NCBI GenBank assembly: GCA_965248605.1
Contig: CBDFJV010000007.1
Span: forward strand, 2,232,001 to 2,296,000
Source of the DNA: CAUZJF01 sp965248605
GTDB taxonomy: Bacteria; Chloroflexota; Dehalococcoidia; Lucifugimonadales; CAUZJF01
Length of the DNA: 64,000 nucleotides
Direction of reading: 5' to 3'
The translations under genes and the position numbers were made by a program. Below, one piece after another: positions 7,232 to 15,473 of the stretch (position 1 is the first letter of the stretch; every line of letters starts with the position of its first letter). The notes under the pieces were generated by a model that saw only the letters and a program-made list of their open reading frames with translations, had not been told where the DNA came from and did no database searches.

Positions 7232-9004
7232 CTATCTATCCCCCTCTACAGGACGCTGACGCATCCGGTGGTAGAGTGAGTCCCATTGGTAGGCGCGTAG
7301 CTCGGACAGTGCCAGTCGCGGGGATTCCGGCTCCCAGAGTGGATGCCAGGACCCCCCCAGTATCCCTGTTGTGGACAGGACGGGCCGGCAGGACACGAGG
7401 ATTGGCAGCGACATCCGGCTCATCCTGGCCACTGTGCGCACGTAAGTTGCCTCGACTTCCTCTGTGTCCACGACGAAGAGGGTGGTGGGGAACGGGGGCT
7501 GGTCTTCTCCCGGCTCCGTGGACCAGTAGTAGCGCGTGTAGGGACTCAGGCGGGCAATGACTCCCTCGGTGTGCCGGGCGCGAAGCTCGTACTCGAGGTA
7601 GAACGGTACCTCAAGACCCTCTGCGACCATCTTCCCCACGGCGTCCGGGGCTATGGCCGACTGCCCCCAGTTGTAGGCCCGGTCAGACCTCGCGGTGGGG
7701 ACAGACCAGAGCAGCTCACTGTAAGGCTCAGCCCTGCACTCAGCCTCCAGCGCTGAGAGGAACCACGTGATGCCGTCGGCGTGCTTCGTCTGCCTCGCCC
7801 ACGTGTCGATGCGGTGGCCCACATGTCGTGTCCGGCCCTGATGGTCTGTCGTGAGGGCTGTGCTCCAGATGCCCCGTGTTGTCGGGAGCTGAGCACGGTC
7901 CCGGTGGGTGATGTAGCGAATGCCTTCAGCGGACAGAGTGTAGCGAGTGTCTCCGCGTTTTCCTCGTCGCTCGACAAGGCTCCAGGTATCGACGAGGCTG
8001 CGCGTCATCTGGCTGATGCGTCCCTCGGAGACGCCGAGCCAGCAGGCTAGATGCTGACGAGGGATCATCGGGTGGTCGGACACCAGGTCGAGCGTCCGTT
8101 TCTCCGATGGGCTGATGCCGAATGTAGGTGCAGTCTGCACCATGCGCTCAGGATTGGGTATGGAGGCCCGCTTCCGACTCGGCGGCTCGGTGAAGAGTCG
8201 TCCGCTCGGGTCGCCCTGTGAGCTCACGAAATCGAGGGTGTAGTACGAGCCGCTGAACAGGCCTGAGGTCTTCTGCCAGACGTGGAGGTCCCGTCTTTCC
8301 AGTGTGTCCCGAGACTCCACGCCGACGTAGGAGTCGTCAAGATTCAGCTCCATGCAGAACCCCGTCGTCAGTCTCTGCTCCCAGACGCTGGGGGTCAGGA
8401 CGAAGATCGTGTCGGGGCGGCGCGTGTAATCGTACTCCGCTATGGCTCTCAGCCGGTCATAGAGCGAGCGCCGACGAAGGGCCAGGCCCTGGCGAACTAC
8501 GCCGAAGCTGCGGCCGTCGTGAAGGGTGACCGTGGCGTCGAACCTGCCCCTACGGTGGAACTCCACATGGGACCGGAGGCCGTCGATGCCGGGGGAGAGT
8601 GATGCGGCGATTCGGTAGACGGCGGCCACCGCGTCCATACGGCGAATAAGCAGTGCCAGCCACTCCCTGGACACGGGGTAGGCGCGCACGAAGTCTGACG
8701 GTGCGTCGAAGCCAAGAACCCTAACCGCCTCGCCGATTCCGCTGGCCGTCAAGTAATATCTGTGGCTCGACGGTAGATGGGCAGTCCCGTGACTCACTCG
8801 GCTGGCTACACCGCTGGCCAGTAGCCTCGTCAGTGTGCGATGGACGGTCGCGTGGGGCTCGCCCAGGATGCCCGCAAGTTCCGCCGAATCGACGAACGGC
8901 ATCTGGCTGAGGGCGTCAAGTAGCCGTCTGACGCCTGCCGATCTCGTCTTTGTTTGGCTTCGCGTCCTCTGTTGCTGCTTGTTCATTCTGTTTCCTGGCG
9001 GCAA
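7232..9004 (-). CDS. tandem winged-helix / PD-(D/E)XK-like protein, replication-relaxation-like
   Basis: A 590-residue protein closely related to that at 60838-62550 and to the truncated copy at 11398-11985. Two winged-helix segments are visible: one near the N terminus (SAELAGILGEPHATVHRTL) and one mid-protein (HLACWLGVSEGRISQMTRSL). Each is followed by an alpha/beta segment that looks like a PD-(D/E)XK fold: FDATVTLHDGRSFGVVRQG (no catalytic E-x-K) and IAPDAVGKMV...FYLEYELRAR (Asp and E-x-E kept). The second half resembles replication-relaxation (Replic_Relax) proteins; this is pattern recognition, not a search result. It carries 24 extra N-terminal residues compared with the 60.8 kb copy, and an internal Met (MNKQQQ) is an alternative start. 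No methyltransferase gene remains upstream. Confidence 0.75.
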   Translation of the reverse strand: MPPGNRMNKQQQRTRSQTKTRSAGVRRLLDALSQMPFVDSAELAGILGEPHATVHRTLTRLLASGVASRVSHGTAHLPSSHRYYLTASGIGEAVRVLGFDAPSDFVRAYPVSREWLALLIRRMDAVAAVYRIAASLSPGIDGLRSHVEFHRRGRFDATVTLHDGRSFGVVRQGLALRRRSLYDRLRAIAEYDYTRRPDTIFVLTPSVWEQRLTTGFCMELNLDDSYVGVESRDTLERRDLHVWQKTSGLFSGSYYTLDFVSSQGDPSGRLFTEPPSRKRASIPNPERMVQTAPTFGISPSEKRTLDLVSDHPMIPRQHLACWLGVSEGRISQMTRSLVDTWSLVERRGKRGDTRYTLSAEGIRYITHRDRAQLPTTRGIWSTALTTDHQGRTRHVGHRIDTWARQTKHADGITWFLSALEAECRAEPYSELLWSVPTARSDRAYNWGQSAIAPDAVGKMVAEGLEVPFYLEYELRARHTEGVIARLSPYTRYYWSTEPGEDQPPFPTTLFVVDTEEVEATYVRTVARMSRMSLPILVSCRPVLSTTGILGGSWHPLWEPESPRLALSELRAYQWDSLYHRMRQRPVEGDR

Positions 9005-9185
9005 TGCCCCAATAGTCCATTGTGAGGGCCGGGAAAAATGAAGGTGATTGCCTGCAAGCCATTGGTTTCAGGCCGGTTTTGTGGTCGGGACTGTAGCCGC
9101 GACGGAGTGATGCCGCCCTCAAATTGGCAAGTAGATCGCGCCTAGCCCGGAGCCAGACAACCGTCACGCAGTTCTTACTCACCAG

Positions 9186-9527
9186 CTACGTATGAGGTCT
9201 CCAGTTTAGGGCCTTCTCCAGGTTGGATAGATACTCGGCGAATGCCCGGCGTCCCGTCGGTGTCGCCTCTACCCATGTGCGCGGCTTAGAATCCACGAAC
9301 TCTTTCGTCATAGCCACGTAGTCGGCGTCTTCTAGCTTACGCAGATGAGTGGTGAGGTTGCCCCCGGTGAGACCGAGGGTCTGCAGAATGAACCCGTAGG
9401 CGAGCCGGTCCCTTTCCGGTTGGGAGACCAGCATCGTCATTATCCGCAGCCGGGTTGACTGGTGGATGGTCTCGTTGAGGATGATGGGTTCGTCGGTCAA
9501 TGGACCCCGCTCTTGCGTAGCCACCAT
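9186..9527 (-). CDS. winged-helix transcriptional regulator (ArsR/MarR-like)
   Basis: About 113 residues. The core (NETIHQSTRLRIMTMLVS, then LGLTGGNLTTHLRKLEDADYV and RTWVEATPTGRRAF) is the winged-helix domain found in small regulators that control linked membrane-protein genes. The start could be ATG at 9527, overlapping the upstream gene by 31 bp, or TTG overlapping its TGA (LTDEPIIL), which would be tighter coupling. It probably controls the membrane protein gene immediately upstream in the same transcript. This pairing of a wHTH with a multi-spanning protein is common, but the ligand is unknown. Confidence 0.8.
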   Translation of the reverse strand: MVATQERGPLTDEPIILNETIHQSTRLRIMTMLVSQPERDRLAYGFILQTLGLTGGNLTTHLRKLEDADYVAMTKEFVDSKPRTWVEATPTGRRAFAEYLSNLEKALNWRPHT

Positions 9528-10132
9528 GCACCCAGGGCCACCACGACCAGCATCAATCCCGCCGATACCAACATAACCTCGTTGCCGTCCATGAGGTAGT
9601 TGGGAATGTAGAACGCTGCCGCGAACCCTACGCCCACCACCGCCAACACCGGGCGGTTCATGATGCCGAACAGGATGTATGCCAGAGACACTATGCCTAG
9701 CGTGACGCCCGGTATCTGCTCCCCATTTCCCGCGTTCCACATTCCCGATGCCGCCGGAATGAGGAACATCGCCACAACCGCCGCGAGCCAGTAGAGGAAC
9801 ACCCTTATACCAGCGCTGCGAGCGGCATCCCCAGGCGCGATCCTCCTGCCAGCCCGGCGTCCTATGATTCCGCTTCCCACCATCCCCGGCACCATCAGGA
9901 CCCCCCACAACACCCCGAAAATCCAGGGGCTGCGGTCCGCGAATTCAGATGCCAGCGTCAGGATGGCGTACTGCGAGCCGACTCCCAGCGAGGCTATCGC
10001 AGCCCAGAGGAGCAGTATCGTCGGTGTTCCGGCGAGATACATGGAGCTCTGAGCCCTGTACATCGTCTCGTGGATGTCGCGCCAACTCCCTTCGGGCGTG
10101 CCCGCCCCTATCTCGCCGTCTGATACTCCCAT
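9497..10132 (-). CDS. integral membrane protein of unknown function
   Basis: A 211-residue protein with about six predicted membrane helices (for example TPTILLLWAAIASLGVGSQY, IFGVLWGVLMVPGMVGSGII, VFLYWLAAVVAMFLIPAASG, VMLVSAGLMLVVVALGAWWL) after a polar N terminus of about 30 residues. No transporter or enzyme motif is visible. It is translationally coupled to the winged-helix regulator at its 3' end. It lies between two decayed module copies but shows no damage itself. Confidence 0.8.
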   Translation of the reverse strand: MGVSDGEIGAGTPEGSWRDIHETMYRAQSSMYLAGTPTILLLWAAIASLGVGSQYAILTLASEFADRSPWIFGVLWGVLMVPGMVGSGIIGRRAGRRIAPGDAARSAGIRVFLYWLAAVVAMFLIPAASGMWNAGNGEQIPGVTLGIVSLAYILFGIMNRPVLAVVGVGFAAAFYIPNYLMDGNEVMLVSAGLMLVVVALGAWWLRKSGVH

Positions 10133-10342
10133 CGGTCACCTCCCTGTCGTGATTGCGTCAGTATCGCGGTAGAGAAATCATCCACCAGACACTGCGAACG
10201 CTCTCTAGGAAGGATTGTAACACAAAGCAGTTTTCAACACAACGTGAAGGGATCCGTTAGTCCAGAAGCTAGGAATGTCCTCGTGACCTTCCTCCGATCC
10301 TTGTACCACTTGCTATGTTAGTCCGACAAGCAAGGCAGAGGG

Positions 10343-10474
10343 TCAGCAGAGAGCATCGTTTCCAGCAGTGTAGCCCAGCGAGCTGTGAGGCCTCACGCGG
10401 CTGAAGGTCCGTCGGTACTGCTCGGCCATCTCCGGGGGCAGGGAGAAGGTGATGGTCTTTGTCGTCCTGGGCAT
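10343..10474 (-). pseudogene. chimeric remnant: ribbon-helix-helix N terminus joined to an IS3 transposase tail
   Basis: A 43-codon frame starts MPRTTKTITFSLPPEMAEQY, a typical ribbon-helix-helix antitoxin N terminus, and runs straight into VRPHSSLGYTAG, the signature C-terminal tail of IS3-family integrases. The two parts come from unrelated families, so the frame is a deletion join. It might still fold as a small RHH protein. Confidence 0.6.
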
Positions 10475-10549
10475 GAGCGGCTCCTAGTTCATCAAGTCCT
10501 ATCCAGTCTTACTCTACGTCATCGGACACCGGGCGGGCCGTTGTCAAGG

Positions 10550-10942
10550 CGTCGGCGTCGGTCATCGCGGTTCGCTTCAATGGAACGCGGACAAGCCCTC
10601 CTCACAGGGCCGCTCGGGGTGCACTACCCGTGTACAGGAAACCGCGTGGGGCGGCAGATTGCAGGTTGGGCGCCTTAGTAGCTGAAATCGGGGTGAATAG
10701 GGCTATCTGCTACATCGGAGCAAACAATCTGATTCCGTAGCTCCTTCCACCCCTATAGGACAGTCGCAGCAACGATAGCGGACACAACGCCGGTCGGCGA
10801 GTCGGGCGGAATGTGACAGCCGCAGCTTTGAGAACTGCGTCTTGTCAGTCGGGGTACTTGAGATGGGACGGACGTGGGACGAAGGCTGGAATCTGGGCCG
10901 ATCAGCCTCTTTCACGCCCCGTCCTCTGCTCCGCAGGCGGCC
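10550..10942. repeat. non-coding flank of the repeated module, 10.5 kb copy
   Basis: Related in order and sequence to 2590-2946 (blocks around GTAGCTGAAATCGGGGTG and AATCTGATTCCGTAGCTCC). It contains no credible gene. The stretch ending at 10942 corresponds to the intron-free version of the target occupied by the group II intron at 2947-4180. Confidence 0.65.
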
Positions 10943-10973
10943 TGGTGCAGCCCGGCGCATGGACGTCCCTACG

Positions 10974-11256
10974 TCAGCAGACGCCACGTAACCAGAACGC
11001 TGATGACTCGCACGCGAATAGCACGACGGTGACCATGCCGAGCACGAGAGCCAACCGTCTCATCCTCCTGTGCGCGGCGCACTCATTGCGATACGCCTCC
11101 TCGAACTCCTCGTATACGTCCTTGCTGGCGGATGCGGCGTCCCTGGCCTCGTCCCGTTCCCGCTCCAACTCCCGCACGGTCCGTCGAGGGTCGATAGCGA
11201 TATCTCCAGCTCTTGCGCGCCTCCGCCTTCGAGACCCAGCGGACAGGCTCATCCAT
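10974..11256 (-). pseudogene. decayed excisionase-HTH / coiled-coil membrane-protein gene
   Basis: The reading starts MDEPVRWVSKAEA at 11256, shifts frame within the helix-turn-helix (the DNA for SLSTLD is still recognisable as ATATCGCTATCGACC), and then jumps by deletion to RTVRELERERDEARDAA, EEFEEAYRNECAAH and a C-terminal hydrophobic segment. Compared with 63580-64000 it lacks about 40 codons and carries at least one frameshift. It is the third member of the family in this window. Confidence 0.8.
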
Positions 11257-11277
11257 CGCTTTTCCCTCGCAATCGGC

Positions 11278-11287
11278 TGACACGTCA
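11278..11287. promoter_or_regulatory. TGACACGTCA site upstream of the HTH pseudogene
   Basis: A single copy of the near-palindrome TGACACGTCA sits 21 bp upstream of the ATG at 11256, exactly the spacing seen at 7010 relative to 6988. Confidence 0.45.
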
Positions 11288-11397
11288 ACGGTTGTAACAG
11301 GCATGACAAAATTGTCACCAGACCGGCCACCTATTTTAGTGTAGGTTCTCAATTACTGGCGCGTGCAAACCCTGACCGGTCAGGCGATGCGTCAGCC

Positions 11398-11985
11398 CTA
11401 TTTCGTAGCTAAAACGGGTTCCCAAACGGTCGACGTCAGGATCAGAGTGGCTTCAGGGCGACGCGTGTAGTCGTACTCCGCTATGGCCCTCAGCCGGTCG
11501 TAGAGTGACCGGCGCCGCAGGGCCAAACCCTGGCGGACCACACCAAAGCAGCGTCCGTCGTGGAGGGTGATCGTGGCGTCGAAGCGACCCCGGCGGTGGA
11601 ACTCCACATCGGACCGGAGGCCGTCTATGCCGGGGGAGAGTGACGCGGCGAGACGATAGGTCGCAGCCACCGCGTCCATGCGGCGGATCAGCAGCGCCAG
11701 CCACTCTCTGGATACGGGGTAGGCCCGCACGAAGTCCGAGGGCGTCTCGAAGCAGAGGACTCCTGCAGTCTCGCCGATGCCATTGGCTGTCAGGTAGTAT
11801 CTCTGGCTCGACGGTAGATGGGCGGTCCCGTGACTCACCCTCCCGACGATACCGTCAGCCAGCAGGCCGGCCAGCCCTCGGTGTACGGTCGCGTGAGGCT
11901 CGCCCAGGATGCCTGCCAGTTCTGCTGAGTCCATGAACGGCATCCGGCTGAGGGAGTCGAGCATCTGTCGGCCGGAGAGAGTCAC
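11398..11985 (-). pseudogene. N-terminal third of the winged-helix / nuclease-like gene
   Basis: The 195-codon frame follows the homologues at 60838 and 7232 through the first winged helix and first nuclease-like segment (RFDATITLHDGRCFGVVRQG) up to VWE, then passes directly into the post-gene element (TTTTAGCTACGAAA). Roughly 1.1 kb encoding the second winged helix and the D...ExE segment is therefore deleted. The 100-bp spacing to the upstream methyltransferase fragment equals that in the 57.8 kb copy. Confidence 0.88.
11401..11414 (-). promoter_or_regulatory. conserved 14-bp element (copy 2)
   Basis: TTTTAGCTACGAAA on the minus strand, the same element as at 7120-7133 and 62660-62673. Here it is fused directly to the truncated gene and supplies its stop codon. 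Confidence 0.4.
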
Positions 11986-12085
11986 AGGACGAGCGTAGCA
12001 AAAGAGGCACGTGGTGCGCAGCCGTCACATGGCAGTGCCGGTGAATGGGAGAGCGTCCCATCTGGGTTCGGCAATTGTGCCGCGA

Positions 12086-12652
12086 CTAGATTACAAGCTG
12101 GGCATCCTTTGGCCGCTCCTTGCCGCCATGTACCCATGGCTCGGCGCACCACTTGGCGGCCAGACGGCGTACGGCAACGTAGACCTCCTCGTCGAAGCCT
12201 AGGAGGTCACACACGACCCGGCGGTCCAAGAGCGCCCGGTTGGGATCGGCGTCCGCCAGGTATGCGGGCTTCAGCTCCTTGTCCCGAAACTGGTCGAAGA
12301 TGGCTTCCGCCGTGCGTATCTGCTCGTCAGTGAGGGTGCGGAGGTCCAGCACCAAGAGGGAATCCGCGGAGCGGATTGACATCGCACCCCTGCCCGATAC
12401 CTGTCGGTTGGAGTGCCACCAATGAGTAATCAGGCCGAGCGTACTATTTCCCCAGATGGCGAACGCTAGGTCAAATCCGGCTTGATTGAAGCGAACATTC
12501 GGCCAAGCCCTACCACCTATAGTAGGAGTTTCTGTTATGGCTACACTGAGCGGTTGAGAGTTAAAACGGAATTCTCGACTTATGTGTGCACGGCTCGCCG
12601 TAGCCCAAGCAGTTGCGGCCTTAGAGGTGGTCTCGTTTGTCTGAACAGCGCT
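12086..12652 (-). pseudogene. C-terminal fragment of the type IIG-like methyltransferase
   Basis: An open frame of about 189 codons matches the C-terminal ~185 residues of the protein at 57835-60738: AAxAWATASRAH, EFRFNSQPL, IGGRAWPNVRF, NSTLGL and THWWHSNRQ, SGRG, AYLADADPNRALLDRR, VCDLLGFDEEVY, and the same final residues AQLVI. The 5' part, including the SAM-binding and NPPF motifs, has been removed where the IS3-family element begins. A short product from an internal ATG at 12382 is possible but would have no catalytic domain. Confidence 0.88.
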
Positions 12653-12687
12653 GCCCGGTTTGATAAGTGGAATCGCGCTGCCGTGCG

Positions 12688-13515
12688 TTAGGCCGCCGCG
12701 GACTCGGCAGGCGCTCTGTCAAAGAACTGGTCCGGCGTCATTCCCCCAAGGCTCGAATGGGGCCGTCCGGCATTGTAAAACTCGAAGTACCGCCCGAGTC
12801 CAGTTCTGGCTTCCGGGACCGATTCGTAGGCTCTCAGGTACACCTCCTCGTACTTGACGCTCTTCCACAGCCGTTCGACGAACACATTATCCTTCCAGCT
12901 TCCCTTCCCGTCCATGCTGATCTGGATCCCATTGGCTTTCAGCAGGCCGGTGAAGGCGTCACTTGTGAACTGGCTTCCCTGATCTGTGTTGAATATCTCC
13001 GGCGCGCCGTGGCGTCCCAGGGATTCTTCGAGCGCCTCCACGCAGAAGTCTGTGTCCATTGTGACCGATACCCCCCAGGCCAGCACCTTGCGGCTATGCC
13101 AGTCCATCACTGCGGCTAGGTACACGAACCCCCTGGCCATCGGAATGTACGTGATATCCATTGCCCACACCTGGTTGGGCCTGCTCACCTCAAGCCCGCG
13201 CAGCAGGTACGGATACACCGTATGGCCGGGCCGTCGCCGGCTGGTGTTGGGCTTGCGGTACAGCGCCTCGATGCCCATCCGCCGCATCAGTGTGGCGATG
13301 TGTCTACGCCCGGAGGAGAGTCCCTCCTGGCGGAGCAGGCCTCGCATCATCCTACTGCCTGCAAACGGATACTCAAGGTGCAGCTCATTGATGCGGCGCA
13401 TCAGCCCGAGACCGGCTTCGCCCACCGGCCGTGGCCGGTAGTAGATGCTCCCGCGGCTGATGCCCACTGCCTTTGCCTGGCGGGCGAGAGGCAGCTTGTG
13501 ATCGCGGTCGATCAT
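12688..13515 (-). CDS. IS3-family transposase OrfB (integrase core)
   Basis: A 275-residue rve integrase. The DDE residues are in QVWAMDITYIPM (Asp), EIFNTDQGSQFTS (Asp) and KDNVFVERLWKSVKYEE (Glu), with the usual GRPHSSLGGMTPDQFF tail. An N-terminal helical region (ISRGSIYYRPRP) matches HTH_21. It overlaps orfA by ATGA, so it is made by re-initiation or a frameshift fusion. Confidence 0.95.
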   Translation of the reverse strand: MIDRDHKLPLARQAKAVGISRGSIYYRPRPVGEAGLGLMRRINELHLEYPFAGSRMMRGLLRQEGLSSGRRHIATLMRRMGIEALYRKPNTSRRRPGHTVYPYLLRGLEVSRPNQVWAMDITYIPMARGFVYLAAVMDWHSRKVLAWGVSVTMDTDFCVEALEESLGRHGAPEIFNTDQGSQFTSDAFTGLLKANGIQISMDGKGSWKDNVFVERLWKSVKYEEVYLRAYESVPEARTGLGRYFEFYNAGRPHSSLGGMTPDQFFDRAPAESAAA

Positions 13516-13817
13516 CGCCTTGCGCCCGGCAATCCCGCCGTCGTGAGCGCGGCCTCTAAAAAATCGTTCTCCAACGCAAGCTCACCGATCTTAGCGTGAA
13601 GAACCTTCATGTCTACCGGCTTTTCAGCCTGCCCTGTCCCGGCCCCAAATAACTGCGCCGCCCGATCCAGCAACTGGGTCTTCCATTGCGTGATCTGGTT
13701 CGGGTGCACATCGAACTGGCTTGCCAGCTCCGAAAGTGTCCGGTCGCCGCGCACTGCGGCAAGAGCCACCTTCGCCTTGAACTCTGCCGAGTGGTTACGG
13801 CGGGGTCGTCTGATCAT
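13512..13817 (-). CDS. IS3-family transposase OrfA (helix-turn-helix)
   Basis: A 101-residue HTH_Tnp_1 protein: RRNHSAEFKAKVALAAVRGD, then TLSELASQFDVHPNQITQWK, followed by a leucine-zipper region (KVLHAKIGELALENDFLEAA). It binds the element ends. It pairs with orfB at a 4-bp overlap. Confidence 0.93.
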   Translation of the reverse strand: MIRRPRRNHSAEFKAKVALAAVRGDRTLSELASQFDVHPNQITQWKTQLLDRAAQLFGAGTGQAEKPVDMKVLHAKIGELALENDFLEAALTTAGLPGARR

Positions 13818-13925
13818 CTCTCGCTCCTGTCTCCGAGAGCACTATCATGCCCTCAATCAGGCAGCGATTCCACTTATCCCCCTGTTCAGATTTCCGGAGC
13901 CACTTCTCTTGTCCCACTTAGCCCC

Positions 13926-14444
13926 TTACCAGTGAGCCAGAGCTTTTGGAGGCGGCCGCCGCTTCAGGAGATCATTGATCAGCCACAGGACTTGACTTCG
14001 ACCTCCACGCGGAGGGATCGTCGTGTCTACCCGGTTTCCGTAGAATATGGCCCCCACACGGTTCCCATTACGGGTGAGCAGACGCGCCAGCGTCGCTACA
14101 AAGTCGACCATGACCGATTCCTTGTGCCGGTCCAGAGCACCGAACGCCATGGAAGGGCTGAGGTCGAGTAGGAACCAGGCAGTGATCTCGCGTTCTTCCA
14201 GGTACTGGCGCACGTAGGGGGTATTCATTCGAGCCGTTACGTTCCAGTCGATGCTACGGATGTCGTCTTCCGCCTGATATTCGCGCAGGTCGGCAAAATC
14301 GAGGCCGGAGCCGAAGAACAGGCTGCGATAGTCGCCCTGCAGCATGCCGTCGAGCCGGCGGACGACGTGCCAATCGATGCGCCGCAAAATCTTCTCCGGC
14401 GTCGTTTCTCGATTAGGAGATTGGACGGGTAATGCTGTGTTCAC
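13926..14444 (-). pseudogene. DUF58 protein, 3'-truncated
   Basis: The first 170 or so residues are a normal DUF58 N terminus: GDYRSLFFGSGLDFADLREY, DDIRSIDWNVTARM, then a vWA-like start (WFLLDLSPSMAFG). The family is usually about 300 residues, so the C-terminal half of the vWA-like domain has been lost where the mobile region begins. The start overlaps the moxR stop by 32 bp, showing the original operon. MoxR-DUF58 pairs assist metal insertion or assembly of partner proteins; this pair is probably non-functional here. Confidence 0.85.
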
Positions 14445-15414
14445 GCAACGGTACTTCCGGCAGTGGAACTGCGTCCAGAATCTTCCCCAACAGGTCGTCG
14501 CTGCTAACGTCGTCTGAAAGTGCCTCGTAGGACAGAACGATGCGATGCCGGATCACGTCGAGGGTGACATCGAGCACATCTTGCGGCAGGGCGTAGTCAC
14601 GTCCACGCACGAACGCCAGCGCCCGGGCCGCGACGATGAGATTGATGGAGGCGCGTGGACTGGCGCCGAACAGGATGTAGCGCTTCAGGTCGTCGAGCCC
14701 GGCCGTCTCAGGCTGGCGCGTGACGGTCACGACCCTGACCGAATACTCGATGAGGGCGGGGTCCACGTAAACCTGATCTGCCTGTCGCTGCAGAGTGCGC
14801 AACTGTTCCGTGTCAAAAACCTGATGGACCGCCTGCAGCGCGCCAGTCATACGCTCAACGATGACAAACTCCTCGGTCTCGCTGGGGTAGCCGACCAACA
14901 CCTTGAGCATGAAGCGATCGATCTGAGCTTCGGGTAGCGGATAGGTCCCCTCCGACTCGATGGGGTTCTGAGTGGCCATCACCAGGAATGGATCGGGGAC
15001 CTTGAACGTCTCGCGGCTGATGGTTACCTGGCGCTCCTGCATGACTTCGAGCAAAGCGCTCTGTACCTTGGCGGGAGCGCGGTTGATCTCGTCGGCGAGG
15101 AGAAGGTTGGTAAAGACGGGGCCGAGAGACGTGTTGAATTCGCCCGTCTTCTGATTGTAGATACGCGTGCCGATCAGGTCGGCGGGTACGAGGTCGGGCG
15201 TGAACTGGATGCGGTGAAACTCTCCACCCACGACCTGAGATAGGGTTTTGACCGCCATCGTCTTGGCCAGACCCGGGACGCCTTCAACGAGGATGTGTCC
15301 ACGGGCCAGCAGGGCAACTATGAGGCGCTCCAGAAGGTGGTCCTGTCCAACGATGATCTTCTTGACCTCGTATAGCAGACGCTCCATAGGCCGCCCGTTT
15401 TCGGAGTTCGTCAT
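14413..15414 (-). CDS. MoxR-family AAA+ ATPase
   Basis: A 333-residue MoxR ATPase: Walker A GVPGLAKTMAVKTLS (about 40-54), Walker B LLLADEINRAPAKVQSALLE, sensor 1 VMATQNPIESEGTYPLPEAQ, sensor 2 region and C-terminal lid. These chaperone-like ATPases act with DUF58/vWA proteins in maturation of enzyme complexes. It lies between an S1C protease gene (59-bp gap) and the truncated DUF58 gene, all on the minus strand. The protein itself looks complete. Confidence 0.94.
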   Translation of the reverse strand: MTNSENGRPMERLLYEVKKIIVGQDHLLERLIVALLARGHILVEGVPGLAKTMAVKTLSQVVGGEFHRIQFTPDLVPADLIGTRIYNQKTGEFNTSLGPVFTNLLLADEINRAPAKVQSALLEVMQERQVTISRETFKVPDPFLVMATQNPIESEGTYPLPEAQIDRFMLKVLVGYPSETEEFVIVERMTGALQAVHQVFDTEQLRTLQRQADQVYVDPALIEYSVRVVTVTRQPETAGLDDLKRYILFGASPRASINLIVAARALAFVRGRDYALPQDVLDVTLDVIRHRIVLSYEALSDDVSSDDLLGKILDAVPLPEVPLREHSITRPIS

Positions 15415-15473
15415 AGTCTGTCTATTCCCCTTACGACTCAGCGTGTGTAGTTGTTTTCCGCGTCCGACGACTT

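Larger units (their letters stand above)
12653..13880 (-). mobile_element. IS3-family insertion sequence
   Basis: Two overlapping transposase frames lie between imperfect inverted repeats sharing GATAAGTGGAATCGC (left, from about 12662, and inverted at about 13877). TCTGAACAG also recurs just outside each, so the exact ends are uncertain by about 20 bp and no target duplication could be assigned. It separates the methyltransferase fragment from the truncated DUF58 gene, so it sits at the edge of the module. Confidence 0.85.
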
